Assembly (NCBI RefSeq): GCF_018343525.1
Contig: NZ_JAGYPH010000001.1
Span: 186,001-250,000, forward strand
Length of the DNA: 64,000 bases
From: Lederbergia citrea
GTDB taxonomy: Bacteria; Bacillota; Bacilli; Bacillales; Bacillaceae_C
Direction of reading: 5' to 3'
Under the pieces are notes generated by a model. The model ran no database searches. It saw only the letters and a list, made by a program, of their open reading frames with translations, and was not told the DNA's origin. Position numbers and translations under genes: made by a program. Every line of letters begins with the position of its first letter. Position 1 is the first letter of the stretch. Positions 36,660-44,884 of this stretch are shown here, piece after piece.

Positions 36660-37142
36660 GTGGCGGAAATTTTTACCCTCGATGACATGATTACGTTTGT
36701 TTGGGCTTTTTTTATTACATTGCCAATAGTAGCGGTAATCCATTCAGCTGGACATTTTTTTTTCGCGAAAATATTTGAAGGAAAAACAAATATAGTTTTA
36801 GGAAAAGGTAGATCAATATGCTCATTTGGCATCTTTGAATTAAGACTCTTATATTTCGTTGATTCGGAAAGTTATTATCAAGAGTTAAAAATAGATAACC
36901 GTCTAACCCATTGCCTTGTTTATGCTGGAGGAGTTATTTTTAATGGTCTGTTTATTATTTTGGTTAATACTGCGATTTATTATGGTTATTTGCCAAAACA
37001 TCAGTTTTTTTATCAATTTGTTTATTTTTCATTATATTATATCTTTTTTGCCCTGCTTCCTATCCAGTATGGCAAAGATCATGTAACTGATGGAAAAGCG
37101 ATTTGGAATATCATTAAAAATGGAAAACCTACGGCCGAGTAG
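36660..37142 (+). CDS. M50-like membrane protein with degenerate HExxH
   Basis: A 160-residue protein with about four membrane helices. It looks like a site-2-protease/M50 family member: HSAGH at 28-32 falls where HExxH is expected, and GKDHVTDGKAIW at 138-149 matches the family's second motif, which provides the Asp ligand (Asp144). The two His remain but the catalytic Glu is Ser, so it is probably not a protease. The start is uncertain: GTG 36660 directly abuts its Shine-Dalgarno-like GAGG; ATG 36687 is an alternative. Confidence 0.6.
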   Translation: MAEIFTLDDMITFVWAFFITLPIVAVIHSAGHFFFAKIFEGKTNIVLGKGRSICSFGIFELRLLYFVDSESYYQELKIDNRLTHCLVYAGGVIFNGLFIILVNTAIYYGYLPKHQFFYQFVYFSLYYIFFALLPIQYGKDHVTDGKAIWNIIKNGKPTAE

Positions 37143-37205
37143 ATATTTTATCAACATGCATATTCTTCCATCAATAGGCAATGTTAAGAAACTAGGAGGA
37201 TGATT

Positions 37206-37379
37206 ATGTTGAAAAAAGAAAATAAACAAACCAGACCAGCGTTGGCCTCTGGAATCGATGTGCAAGAGGATTTAAATTTTGTAAAAGAAAATGAAAATAA
37301 TGAGGAAGAAGTTATTCGTTCCGAAAAATTAAGATACAAGAATGCGGACGAAATTTATGAGTTAAATCCTGAAGAATAA
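37206..37379 (+). CDS. Small acidic protein, 57 residues
   Basis: AGGAGGA lies five bases before ATG 37206. The product starts MLKKENKQTRPALASGIDVQ and ends ELNPEE, with no hydrophobic segment. Its N-terminal half resembles the next small protein (KKxNKxTxxxLAxGxDxQE). Function unknown; the size and composition recall small spore-associated proteins of Bacillus, but this is only a guess. Confidence 0.6.
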   Translation: MLKKENKQTRPALASGIDVQEDLNFVKENENNEEEVIRSEKLRYKNADEIYELNPEE

Positions 37380-37394
37380 GGAGGGCGAAATGTT

Positions 37395-37547
37395 GTGAAA
37401 AAGAATAATAAAAAAACCGAGCATACACTAGCCCCTGGTATGGACGATCAAGAGGAATTGAAACAAAATGCTTCAGATAAAGAAATTAAACAGGGTGAAT
37501 ATACTGAGGTGACTACTTTATCATATGACGAAGTGGATCCAAGCTAG
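37395..37547 (+). CDS. Small acidic protein, 50 residues, paralog of the preceding one
   Basis: GTG 37395 with AAGGAGG upstream opens a 50-codon frame starting MKKNNKKTEHTLAPGMDDQE. It shares the KKxNKxTxxxLAxGxDxQE(D/E)L pattern with the 57-residue protein 15 bases upstream. The C-terminus is TLSYDEVDPS. The pair ends at a terminator (37581-37620). Function unknown. Confidence 0.55.
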   Translation: MKKNNKKTEHTLAPGMDDQEELKQNASDKEIKQGEYTEVTTLSYDEVDPS

Positions 37548-37580
37548 AAATGCGCTTTTCTAAAATATTGCCAAATAATT

Positions 37581-37620
37581 AAAGTGAACTCTATTGGGAT
37601 ATTAAAGAGTTCACTTTTTA
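37581..37620 (+). terminator. Terminator of the small-protein pair
   Basis: AAAGTGAACTCT pairs perfectly with AGAGTTCACTTT, followed by TTT. Confidence 0.8.
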
Positions 37621-37626
37621 AATTAA

Positions 37627-37655
37627 TTGAATTTTATTGCAATACAAACTATAAT
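37627..37655 (+). promoter_or_regulatory. Candidate SigA promoter of the dgo operon
   Basis: TTGAAT (37627-37632), 17-base spacer, TATAAT (37650-37655). Transcription would begin near 37662, inside the cre site. Confidence 0.7.
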
Positions 37656-37669
37656 GAAAGCGCAGTCAT
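37654..37669 (+). promoter_or_regulatory. cre site (CcpA) at the dgo promoter
   Basis: ATGAAAGCGCAGTCAT matches the consensus WTGNAANCGNWWNCAW at 15 of 16 positions. It overlaps the end of the -10 box and the predicted start site, the position of a repressing cre. Repression of galactonate use by preferred sugars is inferred. Confidence 0.7.
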
Positions 37670-37678
37670 TAACGAATG

Positions 37679-37714
37679 AGAGATCATGGTCATATATCCA
37701 TCATCTCTTTTTTA
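37679..37714 (+). terminator. Leader hairpin/terminator before dgoD
   Basis: AGAGATCATGG pairs with CCATCATCTCT (one mismatch) and is followed by six T. It begins about 17 bases after the predicted start site and ends 18 bases before dgoD, so it lies in the operon leader and may be an attenuator. Confidence 0.6.
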
Positions 37715-37731
37715 ATCTGGGGGAAAATACA

Positions 37732-38880
37732 TTGAAGATTACTAGTTTTGAACTTTTTCAAGTACCACCACGATGGCTATTTCTAAAAATAGAAACAGAT
37801 GAAGGAATTATTGGATGGGGAGAGCCGATTGTTGAAGGCAGGGCGGCAACCGTTAAAGCATGTGTTGAAGAATTAATGGGATATCTTATTGGCAAAGATC
37901 CTCTGCGAATTGAAGACCATTGGAATGTAATGTATAGATCTGGTTTTTACCGTGGTGGTCCAATCATAATGAGCGCGATTGCCGGAATCGACCAAGCACT
38001 CTGGGATATAAAAGGAAAATTCTTCGGGACGCCTATTTATCAATTATTAGGTGGCGCTTGCCGTGAATCTATTCGTGTCTATTCATGGATTGGAGGAGAT
38101 CGCCCCATTGATGTTGGACTAGCCGCTAAAGAAGCTGTTGAAAATGGTTTTACTGCTGTGAAGATGAACGGAACGGAAGAATTACAGTACATAGATTCGT
38201 ACGAGAAAATTGATAAGGCTGTAGAGAGAATTGCGGCTGTTCGTGAAGCAGCAGGAGATTATTTAGGTATCGGAATTGATTTCCATGGACGTGTACATAA
38301 ACCAATGGCCAAAATCCTTGCGAAAGAATTAGAACCATTTCGGCCAATGTTCATTGAAGAACCAGTATTACCGGAAAATAATGAGGCGCTTAGAGATATC
38401 GCCAATGCCACATGTATTCCAATTGCAACGGGTGAAAGGATGTTTTCGCGATGGGATTTCAAGAATTTATTACAAGATGGTTATGTCGATATTATTCAAC
38501 CTGATCTGTCCCATGCTGGAGGGATTACTGAATGTAAGAAAATCTTTTCAATGGCTGAAGCTTACGATGTGGCCGTTGCTCCTCACTGCCCGCTCGGACC
38601 GATTGCATTGGCGGCCTGTTTACAGGTGGATGCAACAGCACACAATGCATTTATTCAAGAACAAAGTCTAGGAATTCATTATAACCAAGGGAATGACCTA
38701 CTTGATTATGTGAAAGATCCAACTGTTTTTTCCTATAATGATGGGCATGTATTCATACCACAAGGACCTGGCTTAGGAATTGATGTGGATGAAGAATTTG
38801 TACGGAAAATGGCAAAATTAGGTCATGATTGGAAAAACCCAGTCTGGCGTCATAAGGATGGGAGTATCGCAGAGTGGTAG
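37732..38880 (+). CDS. dgoD: D-galactonate dehydratase
   Basis: This 382-residue enolase-superfamily enzyme converts D-galactonate to 2-dehydro-3-deoxy-D-galactonate. It is the same length as E. coli DgoD and has its active site at the same positions: Asp183 and His185 (IDFHGR), Glu209 (FIEEP), Glu235 (TGER) and His285 (PHCPLGP). Long identical stretches such as [20 protein letters not shown] support galactonate rather than another sugar acid. TTG 37732 follows a GGGGGA; the 35 extra upstream codons cover promoter and leader. It heads a three-gene operon. Confidence 0.92.
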   Translation: MKITSFELFQVPPRWLFLKIETDEGIIGWGEPIVEGRAATVKACVEELMGYLIGKDPLRIEDHWNVMYRSGFYRGGPIIMSAIAGIDQALWDIKGKFFGTPIYQLLGGACRESIRVYSWIGGDRPIDVGLAAKEAVENGFTAVKMNGTEELQYIDSYEKIDKAVERIAAVREAAGDYLGIGIDFHGRVHKPMAKILAKELEPFRPMFIEEPVLPENNEALRDIANATCIPIATGERMFSRWDFKNLLQDGYVDIIQPDLSHAGGITECKKIFSMAEAYDVAVAPHCPLGPIALAACLQVDATAHNAFIQEQSLGIHYNQGNDLLDYVKDPTVFSYNDGHVFIPQGPGLGIDVDEEFVRKMAKLGHDWKNPVWRHKDGSIAEW

Positions 38881-38919
38881 GCTTGTAGTAGCGAAAATCA
38901 AGTAGAATGGAGAACATTT

Positions 38920-39564
38920 ATGAAATTGATCGAATTAGTAAAAAGAGAGAAAATTGTCGTGATTGTAAGAGGTATTAAGCCCGAAGATAGTTTGTCAGTT
39001 GCAGAAGCATTAGTTGCAGGCGGTATTCGTTTTATTGAAGTGACGATGAATACGGAGGGTGCACTAGCAATCATTCAACAATGGCGAGAATGTTTTAAAA
39101 ATGAAGAAATCTTCATTGGAGCGGGGACCGTGTTGGATCGAGAAATGGCAACGGCCGCTATCGAGGCAGGCGCACAGTTTATCGTTACTCCCAATTTAGA
39201 TGAAGAAGTAGTTAAACTCTCTTGTGAGAAAAACATTGATATTTTTCCTGGCGTTATGACCCCTACAGAAATAGTGAAGGCATTAAAAGCAGGTGCAAAA
39301 GCCGTAAAGCTATTCCCAATGGGTTCTTTAGGGCTCAATTATTTAAAGGAAATTAGGGCACCTTTATCCGATGTACAGATTTTAGCAACCGGTGGAGTAA
39401 ATCTTGAAAATATTCAAGAATATTTAAAAAATGGAGTTATTGGTGTCGGGATTGGCAGCAATATTATTGATAAAAAGTTGATTGAAGAAAAGAATTTTCA
39501 AGGCATAACGGAATTAGCCAGAAAATATAAAGAAGCGGTAAAGGATGTTGAGAAGTATGGTTGA
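38920..39564 (+). CDS. kdgA: 2-keto-3-deoxy-6-phosphogluconate/galactonate aldolase
   Basis: A 214-residue class I aldolase of the KDPG/KHG family that splits the phosphorylated keto-deoxy acid to pyruvate and glyceraldehyde 3-phosphate. Glu in RFIEVTMNT, FIGAGTVLD, the Schiff-base Lys in AKAVKLFPMG and LATGGVNLENI are visible. Next to dgoD it probably acts on 2-keto-3-deoxy-6-phosphogalactonate (DgoA role), but the KDPG/KDPGal preference cannot be read from sequence. Confidence 0.9.
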   Translation: MKLIELVKREKIVVIVRGIKPEDSLSVAEALVAGGIRFIEVTMNTEGALAIIQQWRECFKNEEIFIGAGTVLDREMATAAIEAGAQFIVTPNLDEEVVKLSCEKNIDIFPGVMTPTEIVKALKAGAKAVKLFPMGSLGLNYLKEIRAPLSDVQILATGGVNLENIQEYLKNGVIGVGIGSNIIDKKLIEEKNFQGITELARKYKEAVKDVEKYG

Positions 39565-40549
39565 CGTAGTAACAATTGGCGAAAGTATGATTTTATTTCA
39601 GCCGATGACGGATAGTTCGATTCAATATGCTCCCCTCTTCACAAAAAGCATTGCTGGTGCGGAATCAAATATAGCGATCGGTCTCACTCGTATGGGTAAA
39701 AAGGTAAGATGGGTTAGCCGAGTTGGGGATGATGCTTTTGGTAAGTATTTGCTTGCAACATTGGCGGGTGAAGGGGTGGAGGTCTCCCAGTGTAAGGTTT
39801 TACAAAATGAATCAACTGCCATCTACTTTAAGGATATTAAAGGGTCACAAGATCCAACGGTCTATTATTATCGGAAAGGATCGGCCGCGAGTAAATTTAA
39901 ACGTAATGACATACAATCCGGTTGGTTTGAAGGAGCACACCACTTGCATGTGACAGGTATCACTCCGGCTTTAGGGGAAAATACTGCGGAGATGATGATC
40001 GAAGCAATGGAAAGAGCGAGAGAGAAAGGGATGACGATTTCTTTTGACCCAAACATTCGGAGAAAGCTTTGGAGTGAGGAGCAAGCTAGGCAAACAATAT
40101 TAAAGATGATCCCGTTATGTGATATTTTTCTGCCGGGATTAGACGAGTGCCAGTTTCTTTTTGGAGAGAAAACACGAGATGAGTATGGAGATATCCTTTT
40201 GAATATGGGGCCAAGTTTGACCGTAATTAAATTGGGTGAAGAAGGGTCAATGGCAATAACCAAAAAATTTTCTGTGAAGAAAGATGGCTATTCAGTTGAG
40301 CGCGTCGTTGATACGGTTGGAGCTGGCGATGCTTTTGCGAGTGGCTGCTTATCCATTTTATTGGACGTACCAAATTTACGGGAAGAACTGAAGGATCCAG
40401 TCAATATAAGAGATATTGTGGGCGATGCCATTGGTCGTGGAAATCGACTTGGTGCATTAGCTGTTCAATTTAAAGGGGATTGGGAAGGACTTCCAACATT
40501 ACAGGAATTAAAAGCAATGGAACAAGGGAAGGAAAGTGTTTCACGCTAG
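39557..40549 (+). CDS. kdgK: 2-keto-3-deoxygluconate/galactonate kinase (PfkB family)
   Basis: A 330-residue PfkB carbohydrate kinase: N-terminal VTIGESMILFQP, substrate-binding GAESNIAIGLTRMG, and the ATP/anion-hole motif DTVGAGDAFASG. It phosphorylates KDG or its galacto epimer at C6 for the aldolase. ATG 39557 overlaps the aldolase stop by eight bases, implying coupled translation. E. coli uses the unrelated DgoK family at this step, so this operon is a hybrid of dgo and kdg pathways. Confidence 0.88.
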   Translation: MVDVVTIGESMILFQPMTDSSIQYAPLFTKSIAGAESNIAIGLTRMGKKVRWVSRVGDDAFGKYLLATLAGEGVEVSQCKVLQNESTAIYFKDIKGSQDPTVYYYRKGSAASKFKRNDIQSGWFEGAHHLHVTGITPALGENTAEMMIEAMERAREKGMTISFDPNIRRKLWSEEQARQTILKMIPLCDIFLPGLDECQFLFGEKTRDEYGDILLNMGPSLTVIKLGEEGSMAITKKFSVKKDGYSVERVVDTVGAGDAFASGCLSILLDVPNLREELKDPVNIRDIVGDAIGRGNRLGALAVQFKGDWEGLPTLQELKAMEQGKESVSR

Positions 40550-40590
40550 ATGGAAGCTTACGTAAGAAATTTAATTAATAGGTAAACTAT

Positions 40591-40621
40591 AAAACCGGCT
40601 TCCCAAGTGGAGAGCCGGTTT
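40591..40621. terminator. Bidirectional terminator between kdgK and the LacI regulator gene
   Basis: AAAACCGGCT and AGCCGGTTT around TCCCAAGTGGAG. Confidence 0.8.
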
Positions 40622-40624
40622 AAA

Positions 40625-41602
40625 TTATCTTTTTTGAACGGACATGCCTTTTATGAGAGAAGTATAAATTTGTTCATTCTTAACTGGTTCCTTAGCAATG
40701 AGCTTTAACAGGTTTTCAGCTGCAAGTGCGCCCCATTTTCGCTTCGAATAATCGATTGTAGCTAGACTTGGAGTGACGTAGCGGGATAGCTCAATATTAT
40801 CAAAGCCAATAATATGAATGTGCTCACCTATTCGATACTTTGTATTTGCCAAATAATCGTACATACCAATGGCCATATTATCATTTAATGAAAAAACAGC
40901 ACAAGGCTCCGTATATTCCTCAACGATGATTTCAGCCGCGCGCGTTCCCGATGGCTTGTCAAAATCACCTTCAATTTCCTTGTATTCAATATTATAATAT
41001 CGTTTATATTGTTCAATAGCCTGCCTTACAGCGAGAAGTCGTTGATTGGCATCATAAGCGTCCTCGGATCCACGAACTATATACAGCTTTCTATGACCTT
41101 CTTCCAGCAAATAGTCGATAGCTAAAGTAGCGCCGGCTTTATTGTCCAATAAAATTTGATTAATATTAGGATGTTCTAATTCTCTATCTAATACGACAAT
41201 TTTATGACCAAGATCCGCATTTTTGATTAACTCTTCATCTGTAAAACCTACATCTAACACAATGGCACCATCGATAACCTGTTCTGGTAGAAAACGATGT
41301 GAGTTTTTCCCGTTACAAACAATAAGTTCGTATTCTGTATTCCTAAGTGCATCATATATTCCTTGCAATATTTGCCCGAAAAATCCTCCACTGTAATCGG
41401 GGATGAAAAAAATACCAATGATTTTTGTTTCGCGTTTTTTTAATGATCTTGCAGCAGCATTTGGAACGTAGTTTAAATCCTTTGCAATCGCGAGGATCTT
41501 CTCCGCGGTCGCTTCTGTTATTTTTGTGCTGCCGTTTAATGCGTATGATACAGTTGCAATCGATACGCCGGCTTTTTTAGCGATATCTTTCATACTAACC
41601 AC
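40625..41602 (-). CDS. LacI family transcriptional regulator
   Basis: A 325-residue repressor with N-terminal HTH (MKDIAKKAGVSIATVSYALNG) and a periplasmic-binding-protein-like effector domain. GTG 41602 has AGGAGAT eight bases upstream. It is convergent with kdgK and divergent from the sugar-isomerase gene; the space between holds two TAAACGTTTA palindromes that are natural operators for it. The effector is unknown, probably a sugar or sugar acid of this island. Confidence 0.9.
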   Translation of the reverse strand: MVSMKDIAKKAGVSIATVSYALNGSTKITEATAEKILAIAKDLNYVPNAAARSLKKRETKIIGIFFIPDYSGGFFGQILQGIYDALRNTEYELIVCNGKNSHRFLPEQVIDGAIVLDVGFTDEELIKNADLGHKIVVLDRELEHPNINQILLDNKAGATLAIDYLLEEGHRKLYIVRGSEDAYDANQRLLAVRQAIEQYKRYYNIEYKEIEGDFDKPSGTRAAEIIVEEYTEPCAVFSLNDNMAIGMYDYLANTKYRIGEHIHIIGFDNIELSRYVTPSLATIDYSKRKWGALAAENLLKLIAKEPVKNEQIYTSLIKGMSVQKR

Positions 41603-41726
41603 GAATTCATCTCCTATCGTGACCTGAACTGGTATTTAAATTATCTTGTATTTTATTGCCTTATACTTACGAATAAGTGATATTTTAAATGTTTATTTTA
41701 ATGATTGTACTATATAGAAGCAAAAA

Positions 41727-41740
41727 TTTAAACGTTTAAA
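41727..41740. promoter_or_regulatory. LacI-family operator 1
   Basis: TTTAAACGTTTAAA is a perfect 14-bp palindrome with the central CG typical of LacI-family operators, 125 bases upstream of the LacI gene start. Confidence 0.7.
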
Positions 41741-41815
41741 CTATATCAATATCTGAATATATAAAGTCATATGTAGAATTATGACAAAAAAATATAAAAA
41801 ATCTTTAAATTCATA

Positions 41816-41844
41816 TTGCTTAATCTATTTAACTGAGATAAAAT
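41816..41844 (+). promoter_or_regulatory. Candidate SigA promoter of the 41981 isomerase gene
   Basis: TTGCTT (41816-41821), 17-base spacer, TAAAAT (41839-41844). Operator 2 lies about 40 bases downstream of the expected start site. Confidence 0.55.
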
Positions 41845-41886
41845 GACATCAGTGAAACGATTAACTTAAAATTTTAAATGACCTTT

Positions 41887-41899
41887 CTAAACGTTTAAG
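41887..41899. promoter_or_regulatory. LacI-family operator 2
   Basis: CTAAACGTTTAAG contains the same TAAACGTTTA core as operator 1, centre about 160 bases away, between the promoter and the isomerase start codon; a roadblock or loop arrangement is plausible. Confidence 0.7.
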
Positions 41900-41980
41900 T
41901 TGAAGAGGGGAAAGAGAACTAGATTCATATATTTTTCTTAATCCCGGATTCAAAAAATATATTAGAAAAGAGGATGTAAA

Positions 41981-42751
41981 ATGACTAATATTCCAGTTGC
42001 AGTTCAAATGTATACGTTACGCGATGAAAGCGCAGAAGACTTTGCGGGAACATTAAAAAGAGTAGCAGATCTTGGCTTTGATGGAGTTGAATTTGCGGGA
42101 TATGGTGGTCTGCCCGTGAAAAGGGTAAGAGAGTTACTAGACGAGCTCGGTTTAAAAGCAGCCTCCAGTCATGTACCCCTAGAAGACTTGCAAAATGATT
42201 TGGCAAGAGTGATTGAGGATCAGAAAATTTTAGGTAGTAACTATATTGTATGCCCTTACTTACTTCCAGATCAACGAAGTGAAGAAGACTATCAATCTCT
42301 TATTCCATTTTTAGAGCAAGCGGGTAAAACATGCCGCGAAGCAGGAATTACACTTTGCTATCATAACCATGATTTTGAACTTGAACGTCTTTCCGATGGC
42401 AGAACGGCACTTGAAGCCATTTTTGACTATGTGAATCCAGAAAATGTTCAAACAGAGTTCGATATTTATTGGCTTACTAAAGCCGGTGAAAAACCAGTGG
42501 AATGGATCAATCGTTATAAAAATAGAACACCACTCGTTCATTTAAAAGATATGACTACAGATGAAGAACAATTTTTTGCAGAGCTTGGTACGGGCGGCGT
42601 TGATTTAGAGGCAGTACTGAATATCGGAGAAGAAGCAGCAGTTCAATGGTGGGTTGTTGAACAAGATGTGAGTCGTAAAACTCCTTTTGAAAGTATCGAA
42701 ATTAGCATGAACTATTTGAAAACAAAACTTCCATACCTATCCAATAAATAA
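41981..42751 (+). CDS. Sugar phosphate isomerase/epimerase (AP_endonuc_2 TIM barrel)
   Basis: A 256-residue xylose-isomerase-like TIM barrel. Candidate metal/catalytic residues are Glu in CYHNHDFEL, Asp in TEFDIYWL, His in PLVHLKDM and Glu in WWVVEQD. The YHNHDFE form is common in barrels found beside Gfo/Idh/MocA sugar dehydrogenases and 3-keto-sugar pathways. Substrate unknown. It starts under the two LacI operators and ends in a strong terminator, so it is a single-gene unit. Confidence 0.82.
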   Translation: MTNIPVAVQMYTLRDESAEDFAGTLKRVADLGFDGVEFAGYGGLPVKRVRELLDELGLKAASSHVPLEDLQNDLARVIEDQKILGSNYIVCPYLLPDQRSEEDYQSLIPFLEQAGKTCREAGITLCYHNHDFELERLSDGRTALEAIFDYVNPENVQTEFDIYWLTKAGEKPVEWINRYKNRTPLVHLKDMTTDEEQFFAELGTGGVDLEAVLNIGEEAAVQWWVVEQDVSRKTPFESIEISMNYLKTKLPYLSNK

Positions 42752-42769
42752 GTTCCAGTACGGATTTAC

Positions 42770-42815
42770 CATCAGTGAGGGGGAATAAAGCAGAACCCCC
42801 TCACTGATGAGTTTA
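42770..42815 (+). terminator. Terminator after the 41981 isomerase gene
   Basis: CATCAGTGAGGGGG and CCCCCTCACTGATG form a perfect 14-bp stem; the T tract after it is interrupted. Confidence 0.75.
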
Positions 42816-42821
42816 ATTTTA

Positions 42822-42890
42822 CTGTAAAGAGTCGGAATCTTAGAAAGTAATTTAATCTTTAATTAACGATTAATGACTCTGAATTTACAG
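42822..42890. repeat. Inverted repeat in the leader of the first ABC importer operon
   Basis: CTGTAAAGAGTC at 42822 is mirrored by GACTCTGAATTTACAG ending 42890, with AATTAACGATTAA between. It may be a large leader hairpin or bipartite operator. Confidence 0.4.
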
Positions 42891-42939
42891 CACTAAAGAA
42901 AAATTGCAGACACAGCGAGAAGAAAAACGGGGGTACGAT

Positions 42940-43896
42940 ATGGAAAAGACTGCGGTCAATCAAGGGGTCGTCGTAACGCCAAAAAAGAAATCATTATTTA
43001 CTAGGCTCAGGAGTCAGTGGGATCTTCAATTAATGGTTATTCCGGCTATCATTTTTATCTTTATTTTTAGTTACATACCCATGTATGGAATTGTAATGGC
43101 TTTCAAAGATTACAACATATTTAAGGGCGTAATGGAAAGTCCTTGGGTAGGATTGAAACATTTCAAAATGTTCTTCGATGCCCCAGAGTTTTCGCAAGTA
43201 ATGCGAAATACGCTCGTCATTAGTTTTCTGAAGTTTTTTATCGGCTTCCCTGCACCCATCATCCTTGCCTTGATGCTCAATGAAGTAAGGAATATGGCAT
43301 TTAAGCGGGTTGTCCAAACAGTCAGCTACTTACCACACTTTCTTTCTTGGGTGATTGTTTCGGGCTTTGTCATGTCTCTATTATCGACGGACAATGGCAG
43401 CTTAAATATCGCGCTGGAAAAAATGAATGTCATCAATGAGCCGATTGGCTTTCTCAGTATTTCGAAGTATTTTTGGGCGATTTTAGTCACAACGAATGTC
43501 TGGAAAGATATCGGATTTGGTTCGATCGTCTATTTGGCAGCGATTGCAGGAATTGATCAGCAATTATATGAAGCAGCTGCGTTAGACGGAGCGAGTCGTT
43601 TTAAACAAATTTACTTAATTACCATCCCATCGATTATGCCAGTGATTTTGATCTTTATGATCTTGGCGATTGGAAATCTCTTGAATGCTGGTTTTGAAGA
43701 TATTCTCCTTCTCGGATCCAATCCAGTTGTCAGAGAAGTAGCCGATGTTCTAGACACCTATGTGTACCGAAGGGGTATCCAAAATTCGTTATTTTCTTAT
43801 GCCACTGCTGTCGGTCTGTTTAAGGCAATCATCAGTGTTGGTTTACTAACAATGGCAAACTTCTTTGCACGCAGAGCGGGGAGCAGCTTATGGTAA
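42940..43896 (+). CDS. ABC sugar importer permease (LplB type)
   Basis: A 318-residue inner permease with six membrane helices after a cytoplasmic N-terminus. The ATPase-docking EAA loop reads EAAALDGASRFKQIYLITIP. It resembles B. subtilis LplB, part of importers for complex pectin- or mannan-type oligosaccharides. ATG 42940 with CGGGGG eight bases upstream is chosen over an in-frame ATG at 42904. The operon continues with the second permease and binding protein; no ATPase gene is present. Confidence 0.9.
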   Translation: MEKTAVNQGVVVTPKKKSLFTRLRSQWDLQLMVIPAIIFIFIFSYIPMYGIVMAFKDYNIFKGVMESPWVGLKHFKMFFDAPEFSQVMRNTLVISFLKFFIGFPAPIILALMLNEVRNMAFKRVVQTVSYLPHFLSWVIVSGFVMSLLSTDNGSLNIALEKMNVINEPIGFLSISKYFWAILVTTNVWKDIGFGSIVYLAAIAGIDQQLYEAAALDGASRFKQIYLITIPSIMPVILIFMILAIGNLLNAGFEDILLLGSNPVVREVADVLDTYVYRRGIQNSLFSYATAVGLFKAIISVGLLTMANFFARRAGSSLW

Positions 43897-43927
43897 ACAA
43901 CGAGACGTTTGGAAGAGGGGGATCCCA

Positions 43928-44824
43928 TTGTTAAAAATGACGTTCAGTGATCGCGTTTTGTCGATTACCATTTATATCTTGCTTTCTGCTCTTGCTTTCG
44001 CTACTTTTTATCCATTTTGGAACGCTTTAGTCATCTCATTCAATAGCGGAATCGATACGATGAAAGGCGGAATTACGTTTTGGCCAAGGGAGTTTTCTTT
44101 AGATAACTATAAAGTTGTGTTCCAGGATTCACGGATATTAAATGGATTTTTCATCTCGGTATCCCGTACGGTTGTCGGAACATTCCTAGCTGTTATGTGT
44201 ACGGCGATCTTCGCTTACGGAATGTCGCGAAAGGAATTGATTGGCCGTAACTACTATATGATTTTCTGTGTTGTCACGATGTTCTTTAGTGGTGGATTAA
44301 TCCCTACCTTTATCCTGATTCGCGAACTGCATTTATTCAATACTTTTTGGGTTATGGTCATTCCAGGCCTAATCAGTGTGTGGAACATGATTATTTTCCG
44401 GACATTTTTCCAAGCGCTGCCGTCAGGCCTTGAGGAACAAGCGAAAATTGACGGTTGCGGCTATTGGGGAACATTCTTCCGCATTGTCCTTCCGCTATCT
44501 GGTCCAGTTATCGCAACCTTGTCCTTATTTACAGCGGTCTATCATTGGAATGATTGGTTCTCACCAAGCATCTATATATCGGATCAAGGATTACTACCCA
44601 TTCAAACGATGTTACAACAAATTTTAAGTTCGAATATCATGACGGAGCAAATGGCTCAAGCTGACTCTGCGGCTGCAGGGCGGATGGCAGCAATGAAATC
44701 CGTTTCTACAAAATCACTATCGATGGCAACGATGATGGTGGCGACCATTCCAATCATTTGTGTGTATCCATTTGTACAAAAGTATTTCGTAAAAGGAGTT
44801 TTGGTAGGGTCTTTAAAGGAATAG
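43928..44824 (+). CDS. ABC sugar importer permease (LplC/YtcP type)
   Basis: A 298-residue permease, partner of the preceding one, with six helices and EAA loop EEQAKIDGCGYWGTFFRIVLP. The C-terminal end (VYPFVQKYFVKGVLVGSLKE) is typical of the LplC/YtcP branch. TTG 43928 with GAGGGGG upstream is preferred; the longer frame overlaps the first permease. Confidence 0.9.
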   Translation: MLKMTFSDRVLSITIYILLSALAFATFYPFWNALVISFNSGIDTMKGGITFWPREFSLDNYKVVFQDSRILNGFFISVSRTVVGTFLAVMCTAIFAYGMSRKELIGRNYYMIFCVVTMFFSGGLIPTFILIRELHLFNTFWVMVIPGLISVWNMIIFRTFFQALPSGLEEQAKIDGCGYWGTFFRIVLPLSGPVIATLSLFTAVYHWNDWFSPSIYISDQGLLPIQTMLQQILSSNIMTEQMAQADSAAAGRMAAMKSVSTKSLSMATMMVATIPIICVYPFVQKYFVKGVLVGSLKE

Positions 44825-44884
44825 TCCTAATGGATTTAAAGCTCCATGCTTTGAATATAAAAAAAGTAACAAGGGGGAAAAGAA

